From: an uncultured Poribacteria bacterium
Lineage (GTDB): Bacteria; Poribacteria; WGA-4E; WGA-3G
DNA length: 64,000 nt
Assembly (NCBI GenBank): GCA_951813545.1
Contig: OX638352.1
Coordinates: forward strand, 3,860,835-3,924,834
Direction of reading: 5' to 3'
In this document: one piece after another, positions 26,033 to 34,630 of the stretch
Position numbering within the stretch: the stretch's first letter is position 1
Layout: each line of letters opens with the position of its first letter
Notes under the pieces: model-generated
Seen by the model: the letters and a program-made list of their open reading frames with translations, nothing else
The model's database searches: none
What the model was told of the DNA's origin: nothing
Made by a program: the position numbers and the translations under genes

Positions 26033-26860
26033 TTAGCGTGCTGATTTTAGCCACTTTTGCACTCGCGCGAGTTTATCCGGTGGGATGTGCGAGGTGTTCG
26101 CGTCTGTAGGGAATGTGCCGTTTGCTACCTCTTCGTGATACTGACAGATCGCTTCAAAGGTCAGATGATTATAATCCTGATAACGTTTGGCGTGTTTGAA
26201 GGGCGGACCTATGCCTAATATATCGTTGATGACAAGCACCTGTCCATCGCAATACCGCCCTGCCCCGATGCCGATGGTGGGAATATCAACGGTCTCCGTT
26301 ATGATTTGACTCACCTCTTCGGTGATTTTCTCAAGGACAATGAGTTTCGCGCCAGCGTCTGCGAGTGCTGCAGCTGCTTCAATGAGTCGTTTCGCTTTGG
26401 CAAAGGTCTTTCCGTGTGTTGCCGCTTTGGTACCGTGAATTTGTGGGTTATGACCGATATGTGCACAGGTCTCTATACCCTGTTCCGTGAGTGCGGTAAC
26501 GATTGGAACTTTTTCTATACCACCTTCCAATTTAACACCGTCTGCTCCATCAGATAAGAAAAGTTTCGCATTGGTAACGGCTTGCTTCACATCGCTATCA
26601 GATGCGTAAGGCATATCAACGAGAAGGTAGGCATCTGTCACACCGCGACGCACCGCTTTGAGATGGTGACGCATATCTGCCATCGTCACCTCTGTCTCGT
26701 TTTTATAACCGAGAATATTGGTACCGACGCTATCCCCGACAAAAACGATGTCGATCCCTGCCTCATCTTGCAAGCAAGCGGTAGGATAATCGTAGCAGGT
26801 TAGCACAGTGATCGGTTGCTGCTGTTTTTTGGTGTGCAGGTAGGCGATGTTTTTCTTCAT
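26033..26860 (-). CDS. panB: 3-methyl-2-oxobutanoate hydroxymethyltransferase
   Basis: 275 residues, normal length. It makes ketopantoate for pantothenate and coenzyme A. Signature blocks are TVLTCYDYPTACLQDEAGID, VGDSVGTNILGY, VDMPYASDSD, GADGVKLEGG, AHIGHNPQ, and IGIGAGRYCDGQVLVINDIL. The metal-binding Asp residues and catalytic Glu region are retained. It is the last gene of a minus-strand run sucC-pgk-proS-sucD-panB. A 50-base leader repeat shared with proS lies just upstream. No clear Shine-Dalgarno sequence precedes the ATG. Assignment secure. Confidence 0.96.
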   Translation of the reverse strand: MKKNIAYLHTKKQQQPITVLTCYDYPTACLQDEAGIDIVFVGDSVGTNILGYKNETEVTMADMRHHLKAVRRGVTDAYLLVDMPYASDSDVKQAVTNAKLFLSDGADGVKLEGGIEKVPIVTALTEQGIETCAHIGHNPQIHGTKAATHGKTFAKAKRLIEAAAALADAGAKLIVLEKITEEVSQIITETVDIPTIGIGAGRYCDGQVLVINDILGIGPPFKHAKRYQDYNHLTFEAICQYHEEVANGTFPTDANTSHIPPDKLARVQKWLKSAR

Positions 26861-26875
26861 CTTTTAAATTATCAA

Positions 26876-26926
26876 CTCTGGTCACTGCTCCACTACGTTT
26901 CGCAGTGGTTTTCGGTGAATTCCAAC
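26876..26926 (-). promoter_or_regulatory. leader element of panB, shared with proS
   Basis: On the minus strand TTGGAATTCACCGAAAACCA, then a CCACTGCG/CGTAGTGG hairpin, then GAGCAGTGACCAGA, ending about 15 bases before the ATG. A copy with paired substitutions in the hairpin lies upstream of proS (29387-29436). Confidence 0.6.
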
Positions 26927-26977
26927 GGGGTTTCAATCCCAGCGGGCGATATGTTTATAGGTGAACGATGCCCAGAT

Positions 26978-27853
26978 CTAACGAATTAAAACTTCTGCCA
27001 CGGTCTCTCCAATAGTGGCGAGGCTGTCTGCAACGGTAATCCCGGCATCTTTGAGTGCCTGAATTTTATCAGCAGCGGTGCCTTGTCCACCAGAGATGAT
27101 CGCACCGGCATGTCCCATCCGTTTGCCTGCTGGCGCGGTCTGCCCGGCAATAAAACCAACAACGGGTTTCGTCATATTGTCTTTGACAAACTGCGCTGCT
27201 GTTTCCTCAGCTGTACCACCGATCTCACCGATTAAAACAACAGCGTGCGTGTCGTCGTCCGCTTCAAAAAGTTTCAGGACATCAACGAAGTTTGTCCCAA
27301 TCACTGGGTCACCACCGATCCCCACACAGGTGGACTGCCCGATGCCGAGCCGTTTCAGCTGATAGGCGGCTTCGTAAGTTAACGTTCCGCTTCGAGAGAC
27401 GATGCCAACATTGCCTGGAGTGTATGCAAACTCAGGCATTACACCGATTTTGCATTCGCCGGGTGTAATCACACCTGGGCAGTTCGGGCCAATTAACCGG
27501 GTCGGTCTTCCTTTCAGGAATGCTTTCGCCCTCACCATATCAAGGACCGGAATGTGTTCGGAGATACAGACAATCAATTCGATACCTGCATCGGCAGCTT
27601 CCATCACAGAGTCAGCCGCGTTGAAGCGCGCAGGGACGAAAATCAGCGATGTGTCTGCACCTGTCGCTGCAACGCCATCCGCTACAGTATCATATACAGG
27701 AATGCCGTTTACATCAGACCCACCTCTACCGGGAACCGCGCCCGCAACGATCTGGGTGCCGTAAGCCGCACACTGCTCCGTATGAAAGCGTCCAGAACGA
27801 CCTGTGATGCCTTGAACAATCACTTTTGTATTTTTATTAACGAGTATGCTCAT
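26978..27853 (-). CDS. sucD: succinate-CoA ligase alpha subunit
   Basis: 291 residues, full length. With SucC it converts succinyl-CoA to succinate with formation of ATP or GTP. The CoA-binding start is TKVIVQGITGRSGRFHTEQ. The active-site phosphohistidine lies in GHAGAIISGGQGTA. Other family blocks are IGPNCPGVITPGECKIGVMP and GIGGDPVIGTNF. Unusually, it is separated from sucC by pgk and proS, though all four lie on the same strand. The upstream region has only an A-rich run before ATG, without an obvious Shine-Dalgarno sequence. Assignment secure. Confidence 0.96.
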   Translation of the reverse strand: MSILVNKNTKVIVQGITGRSGRFHTEQCAAYGTQIVAGAVPGRGGSDVNGIPVYDTVADGVAATGADTSLIFVPARFNAADSVMEAADAGIELIVCISEHIPVLDMVRAKAFLKGRPTRLIGPNCPGVITPGECKIGVMPEFAYTPGNVGIVSRSGTLTYEAAYQLKRLGIGQSTCVGIGGDPVIGTNFVDVLKLFEADDDTHAVVLIGEIGGTAEETAAQFVKDNMTKPVVGFIAGQTAPAGKRMGHAGAIISGGQGTAADKIQALKDAGITVADSLATIGETVAEVLIR

Positions 27854-27934
27854 ATTTTTTTACAGATATATTGGTTCTCCAGATATAACCTTGATCTGGT
27901 AATCAAGGTTATAGGGTTCTTAACGAGTTTTGGC

Positions 27935-29371
27935 TTAGTAAGCGCGAGCAAAAATTGCGATGTCTTCCGCAGATTTACCGCAGACGATACACTCACCATC
28001 TCCACCGGGTTGTTCCGTCGGGAGGCATCGGATAGTCGCTTGTGTTTCCTCTCTGACTTGATCCTCACACGCTGCGTCACCGCACCAGCGTGCGTGTGCG
28101 AATCCTTCCTCAATAACCTCTTTGAACGCGTCGTAGGTGCTAGGTTTAAAGGTATTCGCATCTCGGAAGTCTGTCGCGCGTTTGAGCATATCAGATTGAA
28201 TGGTGTCAAGCATCTGCGTCACCGTCTCAGCGGTGTTGTTGATCGGCACAAACGTTTTGCCTTCCTTACCCGGTATGTCGCGTCGTGCAAGGACAATTTG
28301 CTGTTTCGCCAAGTCACGAGGACCTATTTCGATGCGCAGCGGGACACCTTTGAGTTCCCATTCATTGAATCGCCATCCAGGTGAATGGTCGTGTCTGTCG
28401 TCAACGTGGTAGCGTACGCCTCCCAAGGTCTCACAGATTGCATCAACCGCTTGCATGACACGCTGTTTGTCATCCTCTTTGTTTTTCGGAACAATCGGCA
28501 CAATGACGAGTTGCGTGGGGGCAAGTCTTGGGGGTAGAACTAACCCTTGGTCGTCCCCGTGTGCCATAATAATCGCACCAATCATTCGGGTACTTACACC
28601 CCAGCTGGTTGTCCAACAGTGCTGCTGTTTCTGGTTTGCATCGAGAAATTGAATATCAAAGGCTTTGGCGAAGTTCTGCCCGAGGTCGTGTGAGGTCCCG
28701 GCTTGGAGGGCGCGTTTGTCACCCATCATCGCCTCAATGGTATAGGAGGTCAGCGCACCGGGAAATTTTTCGCTTTCGCTCTTGCGTCCAGGGATAACAG
28801 GTATCGCAGCTTCGTTGACTGCAAAATCGGTGTAGAGGTCAAGAATGCGAAGTGTCTCTTCTTCCGCTTCCTCATGTGTGGCGTGTGCGGTATGCCCCTC
28901 TTGCCAAAAGAATTCCATCGTTCTTAGGAAAAGACGGGGACGTAACTCCCATCGAACAACATTCGCCCACTGATTGATAAGCACCGGCAAGTCGCGGTAG
29001 GACTGGATCCACTGGCTATACATATAGCCGATGATGGTTTCAGATGTTGGGCGCACCACGAGCGGTTCTTCCAATTTTTTTCCACCGCCATGCGTAACAA
29101 CGGCGAGTTCCGGTTTGAAGCCTTCGACGTGTTCCGCCTCTTTCTCAATGAAACTCATTGGAATAAAGAGGGGGAAGGCGGCGTTTTGGTGTCCTGTCTC
29201 TTTGAAGCGGATATCCAGTTGCTCTTTGACGTTCTCCCAGAGAGCATAACCATAAGGACGCACTACCATGCAGCCGCGCACAGGGGCGTAATCTGCCATC
29301 TCCGCCTGACGGATGACTTGCGTGTACCATTTTGCGTAGTCTTCACTACGGGGAACTATTTTATCAAACAT
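27935..29371 (-). CDS. proS: prolyl-tRNA synthetase, archaeal/eukaryotic-like type
   Basis: 478 residues, the length of ProS type 3 without the large bacterial insertion domain. Class II motifs are visible: motif 2 with VVRWELRPRLFLRTMEFFWQ and the preceding VVRPTSETIIGYMYSQW, motif 3 region GDDQGLVLPPRLAP. The anticodon-binding domain contains RYHVDDRHDHSPGWRFNEWE. The C-terminal part has a Cys cluster (CGDAACEDQ, then CIVCGKSAED) typical of the zinc-binding extension of this type. It charges tRNA-Pro; a tRNA-Pro(GGG) gene lies at 45.7 kb. Only a shared leader repeat and an A-run precede the ATG. Assignment secure. Confidence 0.96.
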   Translation of the reverse strand: MFDKIVPRSEDYAKWYTQVIRQAEMADYAPVRGCMVVRPYGYALWENVKEQLDIRFKETGHQNAAFPLFIPMSFIEKEAEHVEGFKPELAVVTHGGGKKLEEPLVVRPTSETIIGYMYSQWIQSYRDLPVLINQWANVVRWELRPRLFLRTMEFFWQEGHTAHATHEEAEEETLRILDLYTDFAVNEAAIPVIPGRKSESEKFPGALTSYTIEAMMGDKRALQAGTSHDLGQNFAKAFDIQFLDANQKQQHCWTTSWGVSTRMIGAIIMAHGDDQGLVLPPRLAPTQLVIVPIVPKNKEDDKQRVMQAVDAICETLGGVRYHVDDRHDHSPGWRFNEWELKGVPLRIEIGPRDLAKQQIVLARRDIPGKEGKTFVPINNTAETVTQMLDTIQSDMLKRATDFRDANTFKPSTYDAFKEVIEEGFAHARWCGDAACEDQVREETQATIRCLPTEQPGGDGECIVCGKSAEDIAIFARAY

Positions 29372-29386
29372 TTTTTTAACTATTAG

Positions 29387-29436
29387 ATCTGGTCACCGCT
29401 CCACTTCGTTTCACGGTGGTTTTCGGTTAATTCCAA
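29387..29436 (-). promoter_or_regulatory. leader element of proS, shared with panB
   Basis: Minus strand: TTGGAATTAACCGAAAACCA, a CCACCGTG/CGAAGTGG imperfect hairpin, then GAGCGGTGACCAGA, about 16 bases before the ATG. It matches the element before panB. Confidence 0.6.
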
Positions 29437-29557
29437 TCGTCTCTGGGTTATAAAAAGTTTTTAATAATTCTGAATGACAAGTATTTGATAACTTGAATTA
29501 AAACCGCAACTCTCACAGCAAAACAAACGGAGCACAGCGTTCAAGTTTAAAGAATCG

Positions 29558-30748
29558 CTAAGAATCCGTTAAAGCAACGATGCCCGGCAGAGGTTTTCCT
29601 TCTAAAAACTCTAAGGAGGCACCGCCCCCCGTTGAGATATGTGTCATCCGATCCGAGACTCCGGTTTGCTGTATCGCCGCGACGCAATCCCCACCACCGA
29701 TAATGCTTACCGACCCTGAATCTGCAATTTGCTTCGCAATCGAAATCGTGCCTTGGGCAAACTTCTTGAATTCATAGACACCTAAAGGTCCATTCCACAC
29801 CACAGTTTTTGCTGTTGCGATCTGTTCACCGAACACTGATACGGTTTCGGGACCGATATCCAATCCCATCCATCCATCCGGGATATACCCTTTGCCCACA
29901 AGCTGCGATTCGGTTTCAGGGTCAAAGGCTTTTCCCACGACGTGGTCCACGGGTAGTAGGACAGAATCTGAAAAACCTTCCGTTTCGATGAGCGATTTTG
30001 CCACGTCAAGTTTCTCGGTTTCAACAAGCGAATTACCGATACTGAACCCCATCACCGACAGAAATGTGTATGCCATGCCACCACCGATGAGGAGTTTATC
30101 AACTTTTCCAAGGAGGTTCTCAATCAGTGTGATTTTGTCGGATATTTTCGCACCACCGAGGATAGCGACATAAGGGCGTTTAGGGTTTTCAAGACTTATA
30201 CTGAGGTAATAGATTTCGCGCGCCATCAAGAGTCCTGCGACACACGGACTAAGGTAATGGGTCACTCCTTCAGTTGACGCGTGGGCACGGTGTGCTGTAC
30301 CGAATGCATCGTTGACATATACATCCGCAAACGAAGCAAGTTGTTCGGCAAATGCCGTATCGTTCTCGGTTTCTTCAGCATAGAAACGGACGTTCTCAAG
30401 GAGCAGCACTTCCCCGTTACGCATCGACGCGACAGCACTTTGCACCGATTCGCCAATGCAATCGCTGACGTGTGCAACGCGTGTGCCGAGTTTCTGACTG
30501 AGGGCTACGGCGATTGGTTCAGTCGAGAACGTCTCCCGATCAGCTGCCGAACCTACCTCGGGCCTGCCCAAGTGTGTCACCAAAATGACTTTGGCATCCG
30601 CATTGATGAGAGCTAAAAGAGTCGGTAAAGCGGCGGTAATACGGGTTTCATCGGTGATTTTCCCATCTTTCATTGGGACGTTGAAATCCACCCGCACGAG
30701 GACGCGTTTCCCGGTAACCTCTATGTCCTTTAATTCAAGTTTTTCCAT
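29558..30748 (-). CDS. pgk: phosphoglycerate kinase
   Basis: 396 residues from the ATG at 30748; the longer frame to 30820 adds residues outside the family. It transfers phosphate from 1,3-bisphosphoglycerate to ADP. Blocks seen are KRVLVRVDFNVPM, THLGRPEV, VLLLENVRFYAEE, YVNDAFGTAHRAHASTEGV, AILGGAKISDKI, the nucleotide-binding VVWNGPLGVYEF, and the C-terminal IIGGGDCVAAI plus STGGGASLEFLEG. It sits between sucC and proS on the minus strand, 120 bases after sucC. No clear Shine-Dalgarno. Assignment secure. Confidence 0.97.
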   Translation of the reverse strand: MEKLELKDIEVTGKRVLVRVDFNVPMKDGKITDETRITAALPTLLALINADAKVILVTHLGRPEVGSAADRETFSTEPIAVALSQKLGTRVAHVSDCIGESVQSAVASMRNGEVLLLENVRFYAEETENDTAFAEQLASFADVYVNDAFGTAHRAHASTEGVTHYLSPCVAGLLMAREIYYLSISLENPKRPYVAILGGAKISDKITLIENLLGKVDKLLIGGGMAYTFLSVMGFSIGNSLVETEKLDVAKSLIETEGFSDSVLLPVDHVVGKAFDPETESQLVGKGYIPDGWMGLDIGPETVSVFGEQIATAKTVVWNGPLGVYEFKKFAQGTISIAKQIADSGSVSIIGGGDCVAAIQQTGVSDRMTHISTGGGASLEFLEGKPLPGIVALTDS

Positions 30749-30868
30749 ATTTTTAACAATTGGGTTTCTGCTCGGTTTTGTCCAATCCATGCTCAGTAAC
30801 AGGTGAGAGCCACTGTCCAAAACCAGTTCCTATCAATTCGGACGGTTACGTCGCCAATTACGTTGTTT

Positions 30869-32053
30869 TTATGCAGGATTTGCCGCCGTTACTGCGAGTT
30901 GTGCTGCTTCAGAGAGTCCCTCTGCCTGTTGAACGTTCAGGTCCGACTCGGCAATAATTTGTTTTCCGAGTTCTACATTTGTTCCTTCTAACCGAACGAC
31001 AAGTGGAACGTTGAGTTCGACCTGTTTTGCTGCTTCAACGATGCCGTTAGCAATTGTATCACACTTCATGATACCACCGAAGATGTTAACGAGAACAGCC
31101 TTGACGTTTTTGTCTGCGAGAATAAGACGGAAAGCATGTGCGACTGCCTCTACAGAGGCACCACCACCGACATCAAGAAAGTTTGCAGGTTCACCACCGT
31201 TCTGTTTGATAATGTCCATCGTTGCCATAGCAAGTCCAGCACCGTTCACCATACAGCCGATATCGCCATCAAGACGAATGTAGCTCAAACCTGATTCGCT
31301 TGCCTCTAATTCACTCGGATCTTCTTCGTGTGGATCACGCATCTCGGCAATATCCGAGTGTCGCCAGAGTGAGTTGTCGTCAAGGTTAACTTTGGCGTCG
31401 AGAGCGACGATGTCTAATCCATCATCTGTTGTTACGATTGCCAACGGATTAATCTCTACGAGTGAGCAATCGCATCCGATAAACGCATTGTAAAGCGATA
31501 TGATGAGTGCAGCGGCGTTCGGAATAATCGGACGGTAGGTTGTATTGGTGATAAGTTTATATGCGAACTCCCGCGCTTGAAAATCTGTTAAACCGAAGGC
31601 AGGATGAATCTGTGTCCTAATAATCTTTTTAGGTGTTCGTGCCGCGACCTCCTCGATGTTCACACCGCCCTCTTCGCTTCCGATTAAGGTGAGTTGTGAC
31701 GTTTCCCTGTCAAGCAATATAGCGAGATAGAACTCTTTCTCTATTTCTGCTGCTTCTGCAATAAGGACTTTTCGGACAAGTTTTCCTTCAGGACCGGTCT
31801 GCGGTGTTACCAGTTGCATGCCGAGGATAGTTTCGGCGCGTTGTTTAACCTCAGCGGGTGAGTTTGCGAGTTTGACCCCGCCGCCCTTCCCGCGCCCACC
31901 AGCATGGATTTGTGCCTTGATGACGTAGGTCGGACAATTGAGTTCCTGTGCGATGGCTTCCGCTTCCTCCGGTGTTTCCGCGACCCCACCGGACAGCGTA
32001 TTAACACGGTAGGATTCTAGGATTTGTCTGGCTTGGTATTCATGAATATTCAT
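30869..32053 (-). CDS. sucC: succinate-CoA ligase beta subunit
   Basis: 394 residues, full length. It carries the ATP-grasp domain (YVIKAQIHAGGRGKGGGVKL; nucleotide loop) and the C-terminal CoA-ligase domain with NGAGLAMATMDIIKQNGGEPANFLDVGGGA-type sequence and VNIFGGIMKCD. It opens with the canonical MNIHEYQARQIL. It is the first gene of the run sucC-pgk-proS-sucD-panB and has a good promoter upstream (32146-32174). Assignment secure. Confidence 0.97.
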   Translation of the reverse strand: MNIHEYQARQILESYRVNTLSGGVAETPEEAEAIAQELNCPTYVIKAQIHAGGRGKGGGVKLANSPAEVKQRAETILGMQLVTPQTGPEGKLVRKVLIAEAAEIEKEFYLAILLDRETSQLTLIGSEEGGVNIEEVAARTPKKIIRTQIHPAFGLTDFQAREFAYKLITNTTYRPIIPNAAALIISLYNAFIGCDCSLVEINPLAIVTTDDGLDIVALDAKVNLDDNSLWRHSDIAEMRDPHEEDPSELEASESGLSYIRLDGDIGCMVNGAGLAMATMDIIKQNGGEPANFLDVGGGASVEAVAHAFRLILADKNVKAVLVNIFGGIMKCDTIANGIVEAAKQVELNVPLVVRLEGTNVELGKQIIAESDLNVQQAEGLSEAAQLAVTAANPA

Positions 32054-32145
32054 CTTTTCTGTATAATTCTTCGGTAAGACTCCTTTGGCACTTGTAACGA
32101 CTGGCGTGTTTTGTCAGCGTGTTTCGTCGGGTTAATATGTCAAAA

Positions 32146-32174
32146 ATTATACTATATTTGAGAGAAAATTGCAA
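32146..32174 (-). promoter_or_regulatory. promoter of the sucC operon
   Basis: On the minus strand TTGCAA, 17-base spacer, TATAAT. The predicted start gives a leader of about 85 bases before the sucC ATG. Confidence 0.7.
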
Positions 32175-32252
32175 GTTTTTCAGGTTTGTTAACCTCGCTA
32201 CTAAAGCCCGTTTGTACCTCACACGAAAATTTTACTATCTTTTTTCGTCTTA

Positions 32253-32528
32253 GGTGACTCTATATAAACAACCATAAGTGTCAATTTTAGAAAAAATAAC
32301 CGTTGTAGTCCCAGATCCGGTAGGCGCTGTTTCCAACTGCGCCGGGTTTTAGCCATAAACTTTGTACATGCCAGAAACCTTCTTTAGTCCCGTAGGGACG
32401 ACATCTGTGTAAAAAAACAGGACCTCACAGACCCAAGCCCCGTAGGGGCGGCATCTGTAGAAGAGCCACGACGAAATAAGGCGAAAAACCTCTAAATTGA
32501 CACCTATGGTGACTCTATATAAACAACC
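32253..32528. repeat. 226-bp mobile-like element flanked by 21-bp direct repeats
   Basis: The element at 32278-32503 is a divergent inverted copy of the one tandemly arrayed at 12.9-13.5 kb. It has the same ends (GTGTCAATTTTAG and CTAAATTGACAC) and internal palindromes (GTCCCGTAGGGAC, GCCCCGTAGGGGC). GGTGACTCTATATAAACAAC is present directly on both sides (32253 and 32508), again with a 255-bp period. It lies between sucC and a small membrane protein gene. Confidence 0.8.
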
Positions 32529-32718
32529 TATATAACCTGAGTTGCCACCTTCAAATAAAAAGGATGATTTTTATCACCTGTTTAATCTTTTCGGGTGGCA
32601 TCTGGTGTTTCTCAGTTTCGGCAGGCGTATACAACTTTTTTCTATCGTAACTTCGGTTAATTGTAGGGATATACTGTTAGAAAATTGCGGTTTCAGAACT
32701 TCACTGGAGGTGGAAACT

Positions 32719-33027
32719 ATGTTGACGCAAAGATTCAAAACCAGTCTTCGGTTGCTCGGAACTTTTCTTCTGAGGGTACTATTAGGAATCGGGGCTGCTT
32801 ACTTATGGATCACCGGATTGGCTTTTATGGGGCGCACTACAGTCGGTAGACTCTCCGACCGCTACATGGATGGTCGATATGACGGTCTGAGAGATACAGT
32901 GTTTTTTGATATTATATATCCTATCGGGTGGTATGGCGCATGGGTATTGGTGGGTATAGCGATTCTTTGGGGTTTTTCTCAAGGAAAGTTAGATATCCGA
33001 AGATGGTTAAGGAAACGGCATAGTTAA
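32719..33027 (+). CDS. small two-pass membrane protein
   Basis: 102 residues from the ATG at 32719, which has GGAGG 8 bases upstream; the longer upstream frame is out of character. Two hydrophobic segments (FLLRVLLGIGAAYLWITGLAF and WYGAWVLVGIAILWGF) flank a polar loop with RLSDRYMDGRYDGLRD. The C-terminus is basic. Not recognised. It stands alone before an IS5-type insertion; a transport or envelope role cannot be specified. Confidence 0.65.
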   Translation: MLTQRFKTSLRLLGTFLLRVLLGIGAAYLWITGLAFMGRTTVGRLSDRYMDGRYDGLRDTVFFDIIYPIGWYGAWVLVGIAILWGFSQGKLDIRRWLRKRHS

Positions 33028-33095
33028 AAAAGTAGTGTTGTCCTCATGAGGTGTTTTTAGAGATCAAACCGTTGCTTAGCATTACAGGTTTAACT

Positions 33096-33966
33096 AGGTA
33101 GTGTTTACATTGTAAGTTATTGACATTTTGCTTAGGTTTTGGTAGAGTGTTTTGCATGCAACCTACGAATATAACTGAAACTCAAGACTTTCCTGTGATG
33201 ATTAGTGATGCTGCGTGGAACAGCATCCTCCCATTTCTCAAAGCATTGCCCACCATCTATGTCGGCACTCCTGAAGACTGTAGACGTTTTCTCTCTGCGG
33301 TCGCCTGGATCACAAAAGAAGGTGCGACTTGGCGGGCACTGCCGAAAGCCTACGGGTATTGGAACACCATCTATCGGCGGTTCGGAAGATGGTCGGATGC
33401 GGGTGTTTTTGAAAAACTTCATGAACATTTCCATGCGGCGGGTGAAGTCTCTGCTCTCCTCGTGGATGCGACGGTCGTGCGGGCGCATTCTTGTGCGGCG
33501 GGTGCCCCGAAAAAAAAACGGAGGTCAAGAAACTGAGGCACTCGGTCGAAGTCGCGGTGGCTTTACCACGAAACTTCATGCGGCGGTGAGTGGAGACTTT
33601 CTGCCGTTGCGTTTCACCCTAACACCGGGACAACGCCATGACATCACGCAAGCACCCGCGTTGATTGCCGGAAACCCCGCGTGTGAATACGTTATCGCCG
33701 ATGCTGCCTACGACTCGGATGCGTTTCGTGCCGAGATTATCGCAGAAGGTGCCGAGGCAGTCATTCGTCGGCGCAAGAGTCGTGTTGAAGACCGTCCTTA
33801 TGACCAAGAGGTCTATAAACTTCGCAATGTGATAGAACGTTTTTTTCATCGATTGAAACAGTATCGCCGAGTCGCAACGCGCTACGATAAATATGCTGTC
33901 CGATACCTCGGATTCGTTTATGTCGCCCCTATACTTATCACTGCTAAAAAAATGTAAACACTACCT
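33096..33966 (+). mobile_element. IS5-family element (IS427-like), complete
   Basis: 871 bp bounded by perfect 16-bp inverted repeats AGGTAGTGTTTACATT/AATGTAAACACTACCT. The flanking AACT at 33092-33095 and 33967-33970 could be a 4-bp target duplication; a 2-bp TA duplication with slightly shorter ends fits equally well. It encodes a two-frame transposase. Confidence 0.85.
33156..33957 (+). CDS. IS5-family DDE transposase encoded in two overlapping frames
   Basis: The first frame (33156-33536) begins MQPTNITETQDFPVMISDAA and carries the N-terminal domain (FLSAVAWITKEGATWRALP, RFGRWSDAGVFEKL) and the first catalytic Asp (LLVDATVVRAH). The second frame, open to 33957, continues with GGFTTKLHAAV, the second Asp (VIADAAYDSD) and the Glu (RNVIERFFHRLKQYRRVATR). 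The frames meet at an A9 run (33510-33518) and the shift needed is +1 (or -2). Two-frame transposases are normal in the IS427 group, so this may be programmed slippage rather than decay. All three DDE residues are present in the joined product. Confidence 0.85.
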
Positions 33967-34034
33967 AACTAATAGACATTCGGCGTATATGTCTATTTTA
34001 TCAAGTGGATGATGCAACAAAGAGGAGAAATAGT

Positions 34035-34427
34035 ATGAGAACTGTTCAATTTTTGCGGAAATTCGTGAAAATCTTTGCATTACATTGGCAATATCATTGG
34101 TCATATCACCATCCAGAGACCAGCCAAAACGTACAGGCAATGCAGAAAGTAGAGTGTCTTCGGGATAAAGCCCGTTTTCGCATCAATGGCAGTGATGATA
34201 TGCTTCGCGAACTTCTTGTTTTCAGCCCAAAAGAGAATGGACACAACACGGATTTTTTATTCTTGTTCGATGACATGACGAATACTTACGCGAGTATACC
34301 ACAAAACTGGCATTTGATTGACTCGGACGGTGCTGAAGAACGCGGTGATGTTGTCGGTTTCTGGGATGGCAAGCACTATCTATTTGAAGGCGGATCCAAC
34401 AAGTTGATCGCCGTGGCGGAAGAGTAA
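34035..34427 (+). CDS. hypothetical protein
   Basis: 130 residues from the ATG at 34035 with GAGGAG upstream. Not recognised. The N-terminal half is basic and aromatic (FLRKFVKIFALHWQYHWSYH), the C-terminal half mixed alpha/beta with DFLFLFDDMTNTYASIP and GFWDGKHYLFEGG. No signal peptide or membrane segment is clear. It follows the IS5 element by 68 bases, so its original upstream context has been displaced. Confidence 0.6.
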   Translation: MRTVQFLRKFVKIFALHWQYHWSYHHPETSQNVQAMQKVECLRDKARFRINGSDDMLRELLVFSPKENGHNTDFLFLFDDMTNTYASIPQNWHLIDSDGAEERGDVVGFWDGKHYLFEGGSNKLIAVAEE

Positions 34428-34630
34428 AAAAGATGAAGTCCAACTGATTGATCTTGACTACTGGACAGTGGTTATGTTAAGTCGTACAACCAAGTAGATA
34501 GATTTCATGGAAAGTCCCATTTCATTAGAATAAACTACATCTTTATAATTCCATTTCTCTCCAGACAAACTTTGTGTTATACTATTTGTGAGAAGTCTCA
34601 ACATAGAACAGAGTAAGTGGAGTAAATTCT

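Noticed and set aside
27554..28384. 276-codon plus-strand open frame
   Set aside because: It lies antisense to sucD and proS, both clearly real, and resembles no protein.
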